37,595 nucleotides of DNA from JANNAT01 sp031422555 (GTDB lineage Bacteria; Pseudomonadota; Alphaproteobacteria; Rhodobacterales; Rhodobacteraceae), in contig JANPLZ010000020.1 of NCBI GenBank assembly GCA_031422555.1, positions 1 to 37,595 of the forward strand, written 5' to 3'. The notes under the pieces were generated by a model that was not told where the DNA came from, ran no database searches, and saw nothing but the letters and a program-made list of their open reading frames with translations. Both the position numbers and the translations under genes were made by a program. Numbering within the stretch: position 1 is the stretch's first letter; each line of letters opens with the position of its first letter. This document shows, in pieces, positions 23,313-31,173 of this stretch.

Positions 23313-24545
23313 ATGACCAAACTTGATCTGAATTTTGTGCGTGGCCAGTTTCCGGCCTTTGACAGCCCGGTTCTTGGCAGCCACGCGTTTTTTGAAAACG
23401 CGGGCGGCTCGTATCCGTGCCGCGCCGTGATTGACCGGTTGCACCGGTTTTACACCGATCGCAAAGTGCAGCCCTATTCGGCTTATCCAGGATCAAAACT
23501 GGGTGGCGAAGAGATGGACGAGGCCCGCGCGCGGCTGGCTGCAATGATGGGGGTTGCGCCGCCGCAAGTGTCGTTCGGGCCGTCAACCTCGACCAATACT
23601 TATGTCCTGGCCAACGCCACACGGATGTGGCTGCGGGGTGCGAATGCGGCGATTGTGGTGACCAATCAAGACCATGAGGCAAATTCGGGCGCATGGCGGC
23701 GCTTGGCGGACGACGGCGTTGAGGTGCGCGAATGGGGCGTTGATCCTGATACGGGCGCGTTGAACCCTGCCGATCTGGTCAAACTGCTGGCGGACGGGCG
23801 GGTGCGGCTGGTGGCCTATCCGCATTGTTCCAACGTGGTGGCAGAAATCAATGATGTGGCCGCCATTAGTGCGATTGCGCGGGCGGCAGGCGCGCGCACC
23901 GTGGTCGATGGCGTGTCCTATGCGCCGCATGGCTTTCCGGATTTCCCCGCCCTTGGCTGCGATGTCTATCTGTTTTCGGCGTATAAGACCTACGGGCCGC
24001 ATCAGGGTATCATGGTGATTGGCACCGAATTCGGCGCAGAGTTGCCCGCGCAGGGGCATTATTTCAACGCAGGCAGTCTTTATAAGCGGCTGACCCCGTC
24101 CGGACCCGATCATGCCCAGATTGCCGCATGCGCGGGCATGGCCGACTATGTCGACGCGCTGCACGCCCATCATTTTGGCCCCGAGTCGGACCCGGCGGCG
24201 CGCAACCGCGCAGTGCATGATCTGATGCGGGCGCAAGAAGTGGCGGTTGTTGCGCCCTTGCTGGACTATCTGGCGGCGCGCAACGATCTGCGCCTGATCG
24301 GCCCGCGCGATGCCAACCGGCGCGCGCCAACGGTGGCCGTGGCGCTGGACCGCGCGGCTGACCCGGTGGCAAAGGCGTTGGCGCAAGACGGCATTGGCTG
24401 TGGGGCGGGCGATTTCTATGCGGTGCGGCCCTTGACGGCGATGGGGGTTGATCTGGAGCGCGGCGTGCTGCGGATGTCTTTGGTGCATTACACCTCGGCG
24501 GACGAAGTGGCACAGCTGATCGCGGCGCTGGACCGGGCGTTGTAA
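23313..24545 (+). CDS. Class V aminotransferase / cysteine desulfurase-like protein
   Basis: The 410-residue fold-type I PLP protein has FFENAGGSYPCRAVID at the N-terminus, VSFGPSTSTNTYVLANATR at the phosphate loop, TNQDHEANSGAWRRL (stacking His) and TVVDGVSYAPHGFPDF (cofactor Asp). The Schiff-base Lys is in FSAYKTYGPHQGIMV. This is the NifS/CsdA-like layout, but no clear mobile Cys loop is seen, so a lyase or aminotransferase activity is more likely than sulfur mobilisation. I chose the ATG at 23313 with AAAGGATGG upstream. It diverges from the PotD-like gene; catabolism of the imported amine or amino compound would be a reasonable link, but that is inference. Confidence 0.85.
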   Translation: MTKLDLNFVRGQFPAFDSPVLGSHAFFENAGGSYPCRAVIDRLHRFYTDRKVQPYSAYPGSKLGGEEMDEARARLAAMMGVAPPQVSFGPSTSTNTYVLANATRMWLRGANAAIVVTNQDHEANSGAWRRLADDGVEVREWGVDPDTGALNPADLVKLLADGRVRLVAYPHCSNVVAEINDVAAISAIARAAGARTVVDGVSYAPHGFPDFPALGCDVYLFSAYKTYGPHQGIMVIGTEFGAELPAQGHYFNAGSLYKRLTPSGPDHAQIAACAGMADYVDALHAHHFGPESDPAARNRAVHDLMRAQEVAVVAPLLDYLAARNDLRLIGPRDANRRAPTVAVALDRAADPVAKALAQDGIGCGAGDFYAVRPLTAMGVDLERGVLRMSLVHYTSADEVAQLIAALDRAL

Positions 24546-24560
24546 CGGCGGGTTGCAAAG

Positions 24561-24622
24561 GGGGGGGCTGTCTGCCCCCCAAACCGATTGCCACCGCAAT
24601 CGGCCCCCCCGAGGATTTTTTT
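24561..24622 (+). terminator. Tandem double-hairpin terminator after the aminotransferase
   Basis: GGGGGGC-TGTCT-GCCCCCC (24562-24580) is followed by CCGATTGC-CACC-GCAATCGG (24584-24603), a C-run and seven T (24616-24622). This is a strong factor-independent terminator, again in a two-hairpin format. Confidence 0.85.
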
Positions 24623-24641
24623 GAACAGATGAAAGCCAGAG

Positions 24642-24670
24642 TGATCCTTTGGCGGGCGCTGTGCGTAATC
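24642..24670 (+). promoter_or_regulatory. Candidate ECF sigma (RpoE-type) promoter for the phr-cfa-trgAB operon
   Basis: TGATCC (24642-24647), an 18-bp spacer and TAATC (24666-24670) lie 20 bp upstream of the photolyase start. TGATCC is the -35 element I recall for the Rhodobacter sphaeroides RpoE/ChrR regulon, which includes photolyase and cfa genes. No housekeeping -35/-10 pair is evident in this 145-bp spacer. Confidence 0.6.
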
Positions 24671-24690
24671 TTACCAAAATGTGAGGCTTG

Positions 24691-26106
24691 ATGACTGATC
24701 AACCGTTGATCTTGTGGTTTCGGCGCGATTTGCGGCTGTCGGATCACCCTATGCTGACGGCGGCGGTGGCGACGGGGCGTCCGTTGGTGCCGGTGTTTAT
24801 TCTGGACGCCGAAACCAAAGCCCTTGGCGCGGCCCCCTTGTGGCGGCTGGGCTTGGGAATTGCGGCGTTTGCTAAGGCCTTGCAGGGTCTGGGCAGCCAA
24901 CTGATCTTGCGGCGCGGGCCCGCCTTGGCGGTGCTGCAAGATTTGGTGGCGCAGACCGGGGCTTCGGGGGTGTTGTGGCAGCGGCTTTATGATCCCGCAG
25001 TGGTGGCGCGCGATACCGCAGTGAAAGCCGCGTTGCGCGCAAGCGGGCTGGCGGCAGACAGTGTGGCGGGGCATCTGCTGTTTGAACCCTGGACGGTGCA
25101 GACCGGGCAGGGTGGCTATTACAAGGTTTATACCCCGTTCTGGCGCGCCGTTGCCGGGCGCGATGTGCCCGCAGCGGCGCTGGCCCCAAAGGCGCTGCGC
25201 GCGCCGCTGGTCTGGCCCGCCTCCGACCGGCTGGACGACTGGCGCATGGGGCATGCGATGAACCGCGGCGCTGCGGTGCTGGCGCCCTACCAACGGGTGG
25301 GTGAGGCTGCGGCCCTTGCGCGACTGGATCAGTTTCTGGACGACGCGGTGGGCGCTTACAAAGACGCCCGCGACCTTCCGGGCCTGATCGGGGCTACGTC
25401 GGGGTTGTCGGAAAATCTGACATATGGCGAAATCGGCCCGCGCCAGATTTGGCATGCCGGTCAGCGCGCGCGGCTGATGGGTGCGCCGGGGGCCGAACAT
25501 TTCCTGAAAGAACTGGTCTGGCGCGAATTTGCCTATCATCTGATGCACCACTCGCCCCATATCCTGACGCGCAGCTGGCGCGATGGTTGGGAGACTTTCC
25601 CATGGCGCGGCGACAACCCCGACGCCGAAGCGTGGCGACGCGGCATGACCGGAGAGCCGTTCGTCGATGCCGCCATGCGCGAGATGTATGTCACAGGCCG
25701 GATGCACAACCGCGCACGGATGATCGTCGGCAGCTATCTGACCAAACATCTGATGACCGATTGGCGCGTCGGCCTTGACTGGTTTGCCCAGTGCCTGACC
25801 GATTGGGATCCGGCGGCCAATGCGATGGGCTGGCAATGGGTGGCGGGCTGTGGCCCCGATGCAGCGCCCTATTTCCGGGTGTTCAACCCGTCGGGCCAAG
25901 CCGACAAATTTGATGCCGATCAAACCTATCGTCGCCGCTTTCTGGCCGAGATGACCCAGCATCCGGGGACGCTGGCCCGCGCCTACTATGATGCCGCACC
26001 GCGCGCCTGGGGGTTGGACCCAAAACGGCGCTACCCCGCGCCGGTGATTGACCTTGCGGCAGGCCGCTTGCGCGCACTGGCCGCCTATGCCGATCGTGCT
26101 AAATAA
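24691..26106 (+). CDS. phr: Deoxyribodipyrimidine photolyase (class I, CPD type)
   Basis: The 471-residue flavoenzyme splits UV-induced cyclobutane pyrimidine dimers using blue light. The N-terminal antenna domain starts LILWFRRDLRLSDHPML. The FAD-binding helical domain holds FLKELVWREFAYHLMHHSP, VDAAMREMYVTGRMHNRARM and WRVGLDWFAQCLTDWDPAAN. It continues with GWQWVAGCGPDAAPYFRVFN and RRRFLAE. The Trp-rich electron-transfer residues appear in place, and the length is normal. I chose the ATG at 24691 (GAGG upstream) over the adjoining TTG at 24688. It is the first gene of an apparent four-gene operon with cfa, trgA and trgB. Confidence 0.95.
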   Translation: MTDQPLILWFRRDLRLSDHPMLTAAVATGRPLVPVFILDAETKALGAAPLWRLGLGIAAFAKALQGLGSQLILRRGPALAVLQDLVAQTGASGVLWQRLYDPAVVARDTAVKAALRASGLAADSVAGHLLFEPWTVQTGQGGYYKVYTPFWRAVAGRDVPAAALAPKALRAPLVWPASDRLDDWRMGHAMNRGAAVLAPYQRVGEAAALARLDQFLDDAVGAYKDARDLPGLIGATSGLSENLTYGEIGPRQIWHAGQRARLMGAPGAEHFLKELVWREFAYHLMHHSPHILTRSWRDGWETFPWRGDNPDAEAWRRGMTGEPFVDAAMREMYVTGRMHNRARMIVGSYLTKHLMTDWRVGLDWFAQCLTDWDPAANAMGWQWVAGCGPDAAPYFRVFNPSGQADKFDADQTYRRRFLAEMTQHPGTLARAYYDAAPRAWGLDPKRRYPAPVIDLAAGRLRALAAYADRAK

Positions 26107-26169
26107 CTGAATGTGCGGCGTTGTGGCGCGCCGGGACAAACCGATAAAACGCAGACCCAAGGGTGGGAA

Positions 26170-27378
26170 ATGGAATTTCTGACGACAACAAAGGGCCAGA
26201 CCGGCCTGCCACGCTATTTCGCCTCGGCTTTCGAGGTTGCCAAAAAACTGAACCGGGGGCGGCTGGATTTTGTGCTACCTGACGGGCGCCGCTTTCGCAT
26301 TCAGGGGCAAAATCCGGGGCCGGTTGCGGAATTTGACGTGCATGATGTCGATATTTTCGCCCGGCTGATCCGCGAGGGTGATCTTGGCTTTTGTGACGCC
26401 TATCTTGAAGGTGCGTGGTCTACCCCCGATTTGCAGGCGTTTATGGATCTGGTCCACATCGGCAACGCGGCCGTCTATGATGGTTATCCCGGCCAGTCGC
26501 TGATCCGCGCGTTTGAACGGTTCCGGTTCTGGCTGCAGTCAAACTCCAAAACCCAAGCCCGCAAGAACATTGCCTATCATTATGATCTGGGGAATGAATT
26601 TTACGGCCTGTGGCTGGACGGCTCAATGACCTATTCGTCGGCGCTGTTTCGGTCGGGGCAGGAAAGTCTGGAAAAGGCCCAAGAGCAAAAGTACGCCAGC
26701 ATGGTGGATCAGATGGGGGTGCAGCCCGGCGATCATGTGTTGGAAATTGGCTGTGGCTGGGGCGGTTTTGCCGAATACGCCGCCAAGGAACGCGGCTTGA
26801 AAGTGACCGGTCTGACCATCAGCCAAGCCCAGCACGACTATGCGGTTGACCGCATCGCCCGTGCGGGCCTGTCGGATATGGTCGAGATAAAGATGCAAGA
26901 TTACCGCGACGAGAAAGGCAGCTACGACGGCATTGCCAGTATCGAGATGTTCGAAGCGGTGGGCGAGAAATACTGGCCCGTCTATTTCAACGCCGTGCGG
27001 GACCGGTTGAAACCGGGCAGATCGGCGACGTTGCAGATCATCACCGTGGAAGATCACCGGTTTGAAACCTACCGAAAAACCGTTGATTTCATTCAGAAAT
27101 ACATCTTTCCCGGCGGGATGCTGCCATCGCCTTCGGTGTTGCGGCGCGAAGTGGAACGCGCGGGCCTGCGGGTGCATGGGTCGATCGAATTTGGCAAAAG
27201 TTACAGCCAAACCCTGCGCCACTGGCATCAGGTTTTCAACGCCACTTGGGGCGAAGTGTCAAAGCAGGGCTTTGATGAACGCTTTCGCCGGATGTGGAAC
27301 CTTTACCTAACCTCTTGTGCTGGCGCGTTTGAGGGTGGAAACTGCGACGTGACGCAGATTACCATCACCCGCCCGTAA
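26170..27378 (+). CDS. cfa: Cyclopropane-fatty-acyl-phospholipid synthase
   Basis: The 402-residue SAM-dependent enzyme adds a methylene group across the double bond of unsaturated phospholipid acyl chains at the inner membrane. An N-terminal lipid-binding domain (LGFCDAYLEGAWSTPDL) precedes the conserved NIAYHYDLGNEFYGLWLDGS. SAM motif I is LEIGCGWGGFAEYAA (residues ~193-207), followed by GLTISQAQHDYA and the active-site stretch IASIEMFEAVGEKYWPVYF. FIQKYIFPGGMLPS completes the signature. The ATG at 26170 follows GGGTGGG. It is 63 bp after phr. In Rhodobacter, photolyase and cfa genes respond together to singlet oxygen, which fits this arrangement. Confidence 0.95.
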   Translation: MEFLTTTKGQTGLPRYFASAFEVAKKLNRGRLDFVLPDGRRFRIQGQNPGPVAEFDVHDVDIFARLIREGDLGFCDAYLEGAWSTPDLQAFMDLVHIGNAAVYDGYPGQSLIRAFERFRFWLQSNSKTQARKNIAYHYDLGNEFYGLWLDGSMTYSSALFRSGQESLEKAQEQKYASMVDQMGVQPGDHVLEIGCGWGGFAEYAAKERGLKVTGLTISQAQHDYAVDRIARAGLSDMVEIKMQDYRDEKGSYDGIASIEMFEAVGEKYWPVYFNAVRDRLKPGRSATLQIITVEDHRFETYRKTVDFIQKYIFPGGMLPSPSVLRREVERAGLRVHGSIEFGKSYSQTLRHWHQVFNATWGEVSKQGFDERFRRMWNLYLTSCAGAFEGGNCDVTQITITRP

Positions 27379-27417
27379 ACCTTTGCGGCACGCGGGGCGA
27401 GTGACCGGAGAACGCCG

Positions 27418-27858
27418 ATGCCGACCGCTGCAAAACTTGCTGGTGCCGTATTTTTTGGTCTGATCGGTTATGTCGCCGTGATGCTGTATCTGCCGCATCT
27501 GCCAATTGATTTGCCGCCGGGTATGTTGCGCGAATATGCCGCCGCTTTGGGCGTGGTCATCGGCTGGCGGGTGACCGGGCAACTGGCGGGGCGCGGGTAT
27601 AGCGACGCGATCGGCACAGGCGTGCGGGCGTCGGTCATGCTGGCGATTGTCGCGCTGTTGTTTTTTGCGATTCAGCTGATGATCAAGCGGTCTTACAAGA
27701 TGATGTATGACGGCCCGATGGAGGCGGTGATCGGGGTGTTCGCACTGATGCTGGACTACAGCCGGGGCTTCTGGGCGGTTGATATTTTGGCATGGTTGTT
27801 GATCGGCGGCGCGGTGGGCGGTGTGGTGGTGGAATGGGTGGGGAAACGCTGGCGGTGA
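27418..27858 (+). CDS. trgA: TrgA family membrane protein (tellurite-resistance associated)
   Basis: The 146-residue protein has about four transmembrane helices. It begins MPTAAKLAGAVFFGLIGYVA and contains AALGVVIGWRVTG, AGRGYSDAIGTGVRASV, YDGPMEAVIGVFALMLDYSR and a final GGAVGGVVVEWVGKRW. This matches my recollection of TrgA, described with TrgB at the Rhodobacter sphaeroides tellurite-resistance locus. The biochemical role is unknown. It is 39 bp after cfa with a GGAG site upstream, and its stop overlaps the GTG start of trgB (GTGA). The pairing in this exact order strongly supports the call. Confidence 0.85.
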   Translation: MPTAAKLAGAVFFGLIGYVAVMLYLPHLPIDLPPGMLREYAAALGVVIGWRVTGQLAGRGYSDAIGTGVRASVMLAIVALLFFAIQLMIKRSYKMMYDGPMEAVIGVFALMLDYSRGFWAVDILAWLLIGGAVGGVVVEWVGKRWR

Positions 27859-28865
27859 CGGGTGTAACGGTTTGGGTTCGCGGCGCGTTGGCGCAAGATG
27901 CGTTGTTGCGGGTTGTGTTGGGGCGCGCGGTGCAGTCCGGTGTCGCCGGGCCGATGGCGCCGGGGCGGCGGTTGGACGGCCTGTCGACTGACGCGTCCGA
28001 ACGGCTGTCGTTTTACGCCACGGCCGCCGGAATGCCAATGGAAGCGGCGGCAACAGGATCAGCTTTGGGCGTGGTATACGGCGCTGAACTTGCCCCCCTG
28101 TCACCGGGCGATTTTGCCGAATTGCTGGCAACGGCGGGCGACATCATGGCGCTTTATGGGGTGAAACCGGCAGGCGATGTGCGGGCGCGGGCGGGTGCCA
28201 TGGCGGTGCGCGGGGCCGGGCGGGTGCGCGCCGCGGCGGGTGGTCCGACAATGCTGCGCCATAATCCACGGGCGGGCGATGTGCAGGTCTTTGCGCGCCG
28301 CGCGCCTTATGCGCGGTTTTTTGCGGTTGAGGAATACGATCTGACCCACCGCCGCCATGACGGCAGTGTCAGCGCGCAGATCACCCGGGCCGCATTTATT
28401 TCCGGTGATGCGGTGACGGTGCTGCCCTATGATCCCATCCGCGACCGGGTGTTGCTGATCGAACAGTTTCGTGCGGGCCCGTTCGCACGGGGCGACCGGC
28501 AAGCCTGGCAGCTGGAGGCGATTGCGGGCCGGATTGATCCGGGCGAGACGCCGCCGGATGCCGCGCGGCGCGAGGCGGTCGAAGAGGCGGGCCTGCGGCT
28601 GGACAGGCTGCTGGATGTGGCGCAATATTATCCAAGTCCCGGAATTTGCGCGGAATATCTTTATTCCTATCTGGCCATCACCGATTTGCCCGATGACGCC
28701 GCCGGGGTGTTTGGTGTGGCAGGCGAGGCCGAGGATATACGCGGCCATCTGGTGTCTTTTGACGATCTGATGGCGCTGGTGGCCACGGGCGAAGTGGCCA
28801 ATGCGCCCCTGATCCTGACGGCCTATTGGCTGGCCGCCCGGCGGGACAGCTTGCGCGAGGCGTGA
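27855..28865 (+). CDS. trgB: TrgB-type NUDIX hydrolase (ADP-ribose pyrophosphatase-like)
   Basis: The 336-residue protein has an N-terminal ~130-residue domain (VTVWVRGALAQDALLRVVLG, with LGVVYGAELAPLSPGDFAEL) that resembles a degenerate gamma-glutamylcyclotransferase-like fold. The C-terminal part is a NUDIX domain. Its box, residues 225-247, has the full pattern: GRIDPGE, then TPPDAARRE, then AVEEAGL. VFARRAPYARFFAVEEYDLT and YPSPGICAEYLYSY fit ADP-ribose pyrophosphatases. Such enzymes hydrolyse ADP-ribose to AMP and ribose-5-P. It starts with GTG at 27855 overlapping trgA, with a GTGGGG site upstream, and is the last gene of the operon before a tandem hairpin terminator. Confidence 0.85.
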   Translation: MTGVTVWVRGALAQDALLRVVLGRAVQSGVAGPMAPGRRLDGLSTDASERLSFYATAAGMPMEAAATGSALGVVYGAELAPLSPGDFAELLATAGDIMALYGVKPAGDVRARAGAMAVRGAGRVRAAAGGPTMLRHNPRAGDVQVFARRAPYARFFAVEEYDLTHRRHDGSVSAQITRAAFISGDAVTVLPYDPIRDRVLLIEQFRAGPFARGDRQAWQLEAIAGRIDPGETPPDAARREAVEEAGLRLDRLLDVAQYYPSPGICAEYLYSYLAITDLPDDAAGVFGVAGEAEDIRGHLVSFDDLMALVATGEVANAPLILTAYWLAARRDSLREA

Positions 28866-28874
28866 CGCCCCGCC

Positions 28875-28922
28875 AAAACTCTTTAGAAGAGTTTTGATAA
28901 GAGTTTTCTGAAAACTCTTATC
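28875..28922. terminator. Tandem double-hairpin terminator (trgB / dehydrogenase)
   Basis: AAAACTCTT-TAG-AAGAGTTTT (28875-28895) is directly followed by GATAAGAGTTTT-CTG-AAAACTCTTATC (28896-28922) and TTTTC. The first arm is identical to that at 15809-15817, 13 kb away. It lies between convergent genes and probably serves both. Confidence 0.85.
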
Positions 28923-28933
28923 TTTTCTTGTCC

Positions 28934-30103
28934 TTACAACGCCAGTTTCGTCCACGCCGCGTTTTTGCCCGAGGACCGCACGCAGGCATCGACAAAAGCC
29001 ACCCCTTCCAAGCCTTCTTTCAGCCCCGGAAACGTGACAGCAGCGTCCAGAGGCGTGCCATCGCGGCGCGCGATAATCGCGCGGGCGGCTTCGGCATAGA
29101 TATTGGCAAAGCCTTCGAGATAGCCTTCGGGATGGCCCGCCGGAATGCGGCTGACCCGGGCTGCGGCCGCACCCGACCCCGCACCGCCCCGTGTTAACCG
29201 ATAGCGCGGCGCGCCAAGGGGCGTTACCCAAAGATAGTTGGGGTTTTCCTGTTCCCATTCGATGCCCGCTTTGGTGCCATAGACCCGCAAGCGCAGCGCG
29301 TTTTCACAGCCCGCCGCCACTTGGGAACACCACAGCATGCCGCGCGCGCCCGAGGTATAGCGCAGCAGGACATGGCCGTTGTCATCCACCCGGCGGCCCG
29401 GCACAAAGGCTTGCAGATCGGCGGACAGTTCGGACAGCGTCAAGCCGGAGACGAAATTCGCAAGGTTAAACGCATGGGTGCCGATATCGCCGGTTGACCC
29501 GCCAGCCCCTGACCGAGCCGGATCGGTGCGCCAGTCGGCCTGTTTCTGGCCTGTGGATTCCAGCGGCTCTGCCAGCCAATCCTGCGCGTATTCCACATTG
29601 ACCAAACGGATATCGCCCAGATCACCGGCCTGCACCATCGCCTGCGCCTGCCGGATCATCGGATAGCCGGTGTAATTATGCGTCAGCGCAAACACCACGC
29701 CCGATGCGGCGGCGGTCTTGGCCAGTTTTTTGGCTTCGGGCAGGGTGGCGGTCAGCGGTTTGTCACAAATCACATGGATGCCGCGTTTCAGGAATTCCAG
29801 CGCCACCGGCGCGTGCATGTGGTTGGGGGTCACGATGGCGACGGCCTGAATACCGTCTTTGCGGCGCGATTCCTTGGCGGCCATCTCGGCGTAACTGCCA
29901 TAGCTGCGCGCCACCCCCAGATCGGCCGCCGAGGCCGCGGATTTATCCGGATCGGCGGAAAAACACCCTGCGACCAACTCATATTGGTCATCAATACGGG
30001 CGGCAATGCGGTGAACGGCGCCAATAAACGCGCCGCGCCCACCGCCGACCATGCCAAGGCGAATGCGGGGGCTGCGCGCGACATGTGCGGCGGTGATGGC
30101 CAT
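28934..30103 (-). CDS. Gfo/Idh/MocA family sugar dehydrogenase
   Basis: The 389-residue NAD(P)-dependent oxidoreductase has the Rossmann start RIRLGMVGGGRGAFIGAVHR, IVTPNHMHAPVALEFLKRGI, and the motif VICDKPLTATLPEA (Asp in place of the usual Glu of EKP). The catalytic-region pattern is GGSTGDIGTHAFNLANFVSG, with the conserved Asp and His. Members oxidise sugars, inositols or glycosides, often at C2 or C3. It is the last gene of a three-gene minus-strand operon (lacI, isomerase, dehydrogenase), 2 bp after the isomerase stop. Context points to a mannoside or glucoside substrate, possibly made into a 3-keto sugar; that is inference. Confidence 0.9.
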   Translation of the reverse strand: MAITAAHVARSPRIRLGMVGGGRGAFIGAVHRIAARIDDQYELVAGCFSADPDKSAASAADLGVARSYGSYAEMAAKESRRKDGIQAVAIVTPNHMHAPVALEFLKRGIHVICDKPLTATLPEAKKLAKTAAASGVVFALTHNYTGYPMIRQAQAMVQAGDLGDIRLVNVEYAQDWLAEPLESTGQKQADWRTDPARSGAGGSTGDIGTHAFNLANFVSGLTLSELSADLQAFVPGRRVDDNGHVLLRYTSGARGMLWCSQVAAGCENALRLRVYGTKAGIEWEQENPNYLWVTPLGAPRYRLTRGGAGSGAAAARVSRIPAGHPEGYLEGFANIYAEAARAIIARRDGTPLDAAVTFPGLKEGLEGVAFVDACVRSSGKNAAWTKLAL

Positions 30104-30105
30104 GA

Positions 30106-31161
30106 TTATTCCAATCCTAGCATACGGCGGTTGGCGGCGCGGTCGGTGCCCGCATCGGCGAAATCGTCAAAGGCGCGTTCTGTCACCCGGATGATATGGG
30201 CGTTGACAAAATCCGCCCCTTCGCGCGCCCCGTCTTCGGGGTGTTTGATGCAGCATTCCCATTCCACCACCGCCCAGCCGTCAAAGCCGTGTTGCGTCAG
30301 TTTCGAGAATATCCCGCCAAAATCAACCTGACCATCGCCCAGACTGCGGAACCGCCCGGCACGGTTGACCCACGACTGGAAACCGCCATAAACCCCTTGG
30401 CGACCCGTGGGGTTCAATTCGGCATCCTTGACGTGGAACATCCTGATCCGGTCGTGGTAAATGTCGATATGATCAAGATAATCAAGATGTTGCAGCACAT
30501 AATGGCTGGGATCATACAGCATGTTGGCGCGGGCGTGGTTGTTCACACGGTCTAAAAACATCTCGAATGAAATGCCATCATGCAGATCTTCGCCGGGGTG
30601 AATTTCATAGCAGACATCGACACCCATCGCATCGGCATGGTCCAGAATTGGCACCCAGCGCCGGGCCAGTTCATCAAACGCCTCTTCCACCAAACCGGCG
30701 GGGCGCTGTGGCCATGGATACACATAAGGCCATGCCAGCGCCCCCGAAAACGTCGCATGCGCGGTCAGGCCAAGGTTACGGCTGGCGGTCAACGCCTTTT
30801 TGACCTGATCCACGGCCCATGCCTGCCGCGCCACAGGATTGCCGCGCACCGAAGGCGCTGCAAAGCCGTCAAACGCCGCGTCATAGGCCGGATGCACGGC
30901 AACCAACTGCCCTTGCAAATGCGTGGACAGTTCGGTGATCTCTATCCCCGCCTCGGCCGCAACCCCGCGCAGATCATCGCAGTAGGATTTTGACGTGGCG
31001 GCCAGATCAAGATCAATCAGCCGGGCATCCCAACTGGGAACCTGCACCCCCAGATAGCCGCAATCAGCGGCCCATCTGGTGATGGCGCCAAACGAGTTGA
31101 ACGGCGCGGCATCGCCTGCGAATTGCGCCAAAAACAGCGCCGGGCCTTTGATGGTTTTCAT
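30106..31161 (-). CDS. Sugar phosphate isomerase/epimerase-like TIM barrel protein
   Basis: The 351-residue xylose-isomerase-like TIM barrel shows the usual divalent-metal ligands. These are Glu in VCYEIHPGEDLHDG, Asp and His in MLYDPSHYVLQHLDY, His and Asp in IRMFHVKDAEL, and Glu in WAVVEWECC. The family covers isomerases, epimerases and, in some cases, enzymes that cleave 3-keto-glycosides. The ATG at 31161 has GGAGAATG upstream. It sits between lacI (12 bp) and the dehydrogenase (2 bp). That dehydrogenase-TIM barrel pairing recurs in glycoside-processing loci. Cytosolic location is likely; no signal peptide is seen. Confidence 0.88.
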   Translation of the reverse strand: MKTIKGPALFLAQFAGDAAPFNSFGAITRWAADCGYLGVQVPSWDARLIDLDLAATSKSYCDDLRGVAAEAGIEITELSTHLQGQLVAVHPAYDAAFDGFAAPSVRGNPVARQAWAVDQVKKALTASRNLGLTAHATFSGALAWPYVYPWPQRPAGLVEEAFDELARRWVPILDHADAMGVDVCYEIHPGEDLHDGISFEMFLDRVNNHARANMLYDPSHYVLQHLDYLDHIDIYHDRIRMFHVKDAELNPTGRQGVYGGFQSWVNRAGRFRSLGDGQVDFGGIFSKLTQHGFDGWAVVEWECCIKHPEDGAREGADFVNAHIIRVTERAFDDFADAGTDRAANRRMLGLE

Positions 31162-31173
31162 AGCATTCTCCGG

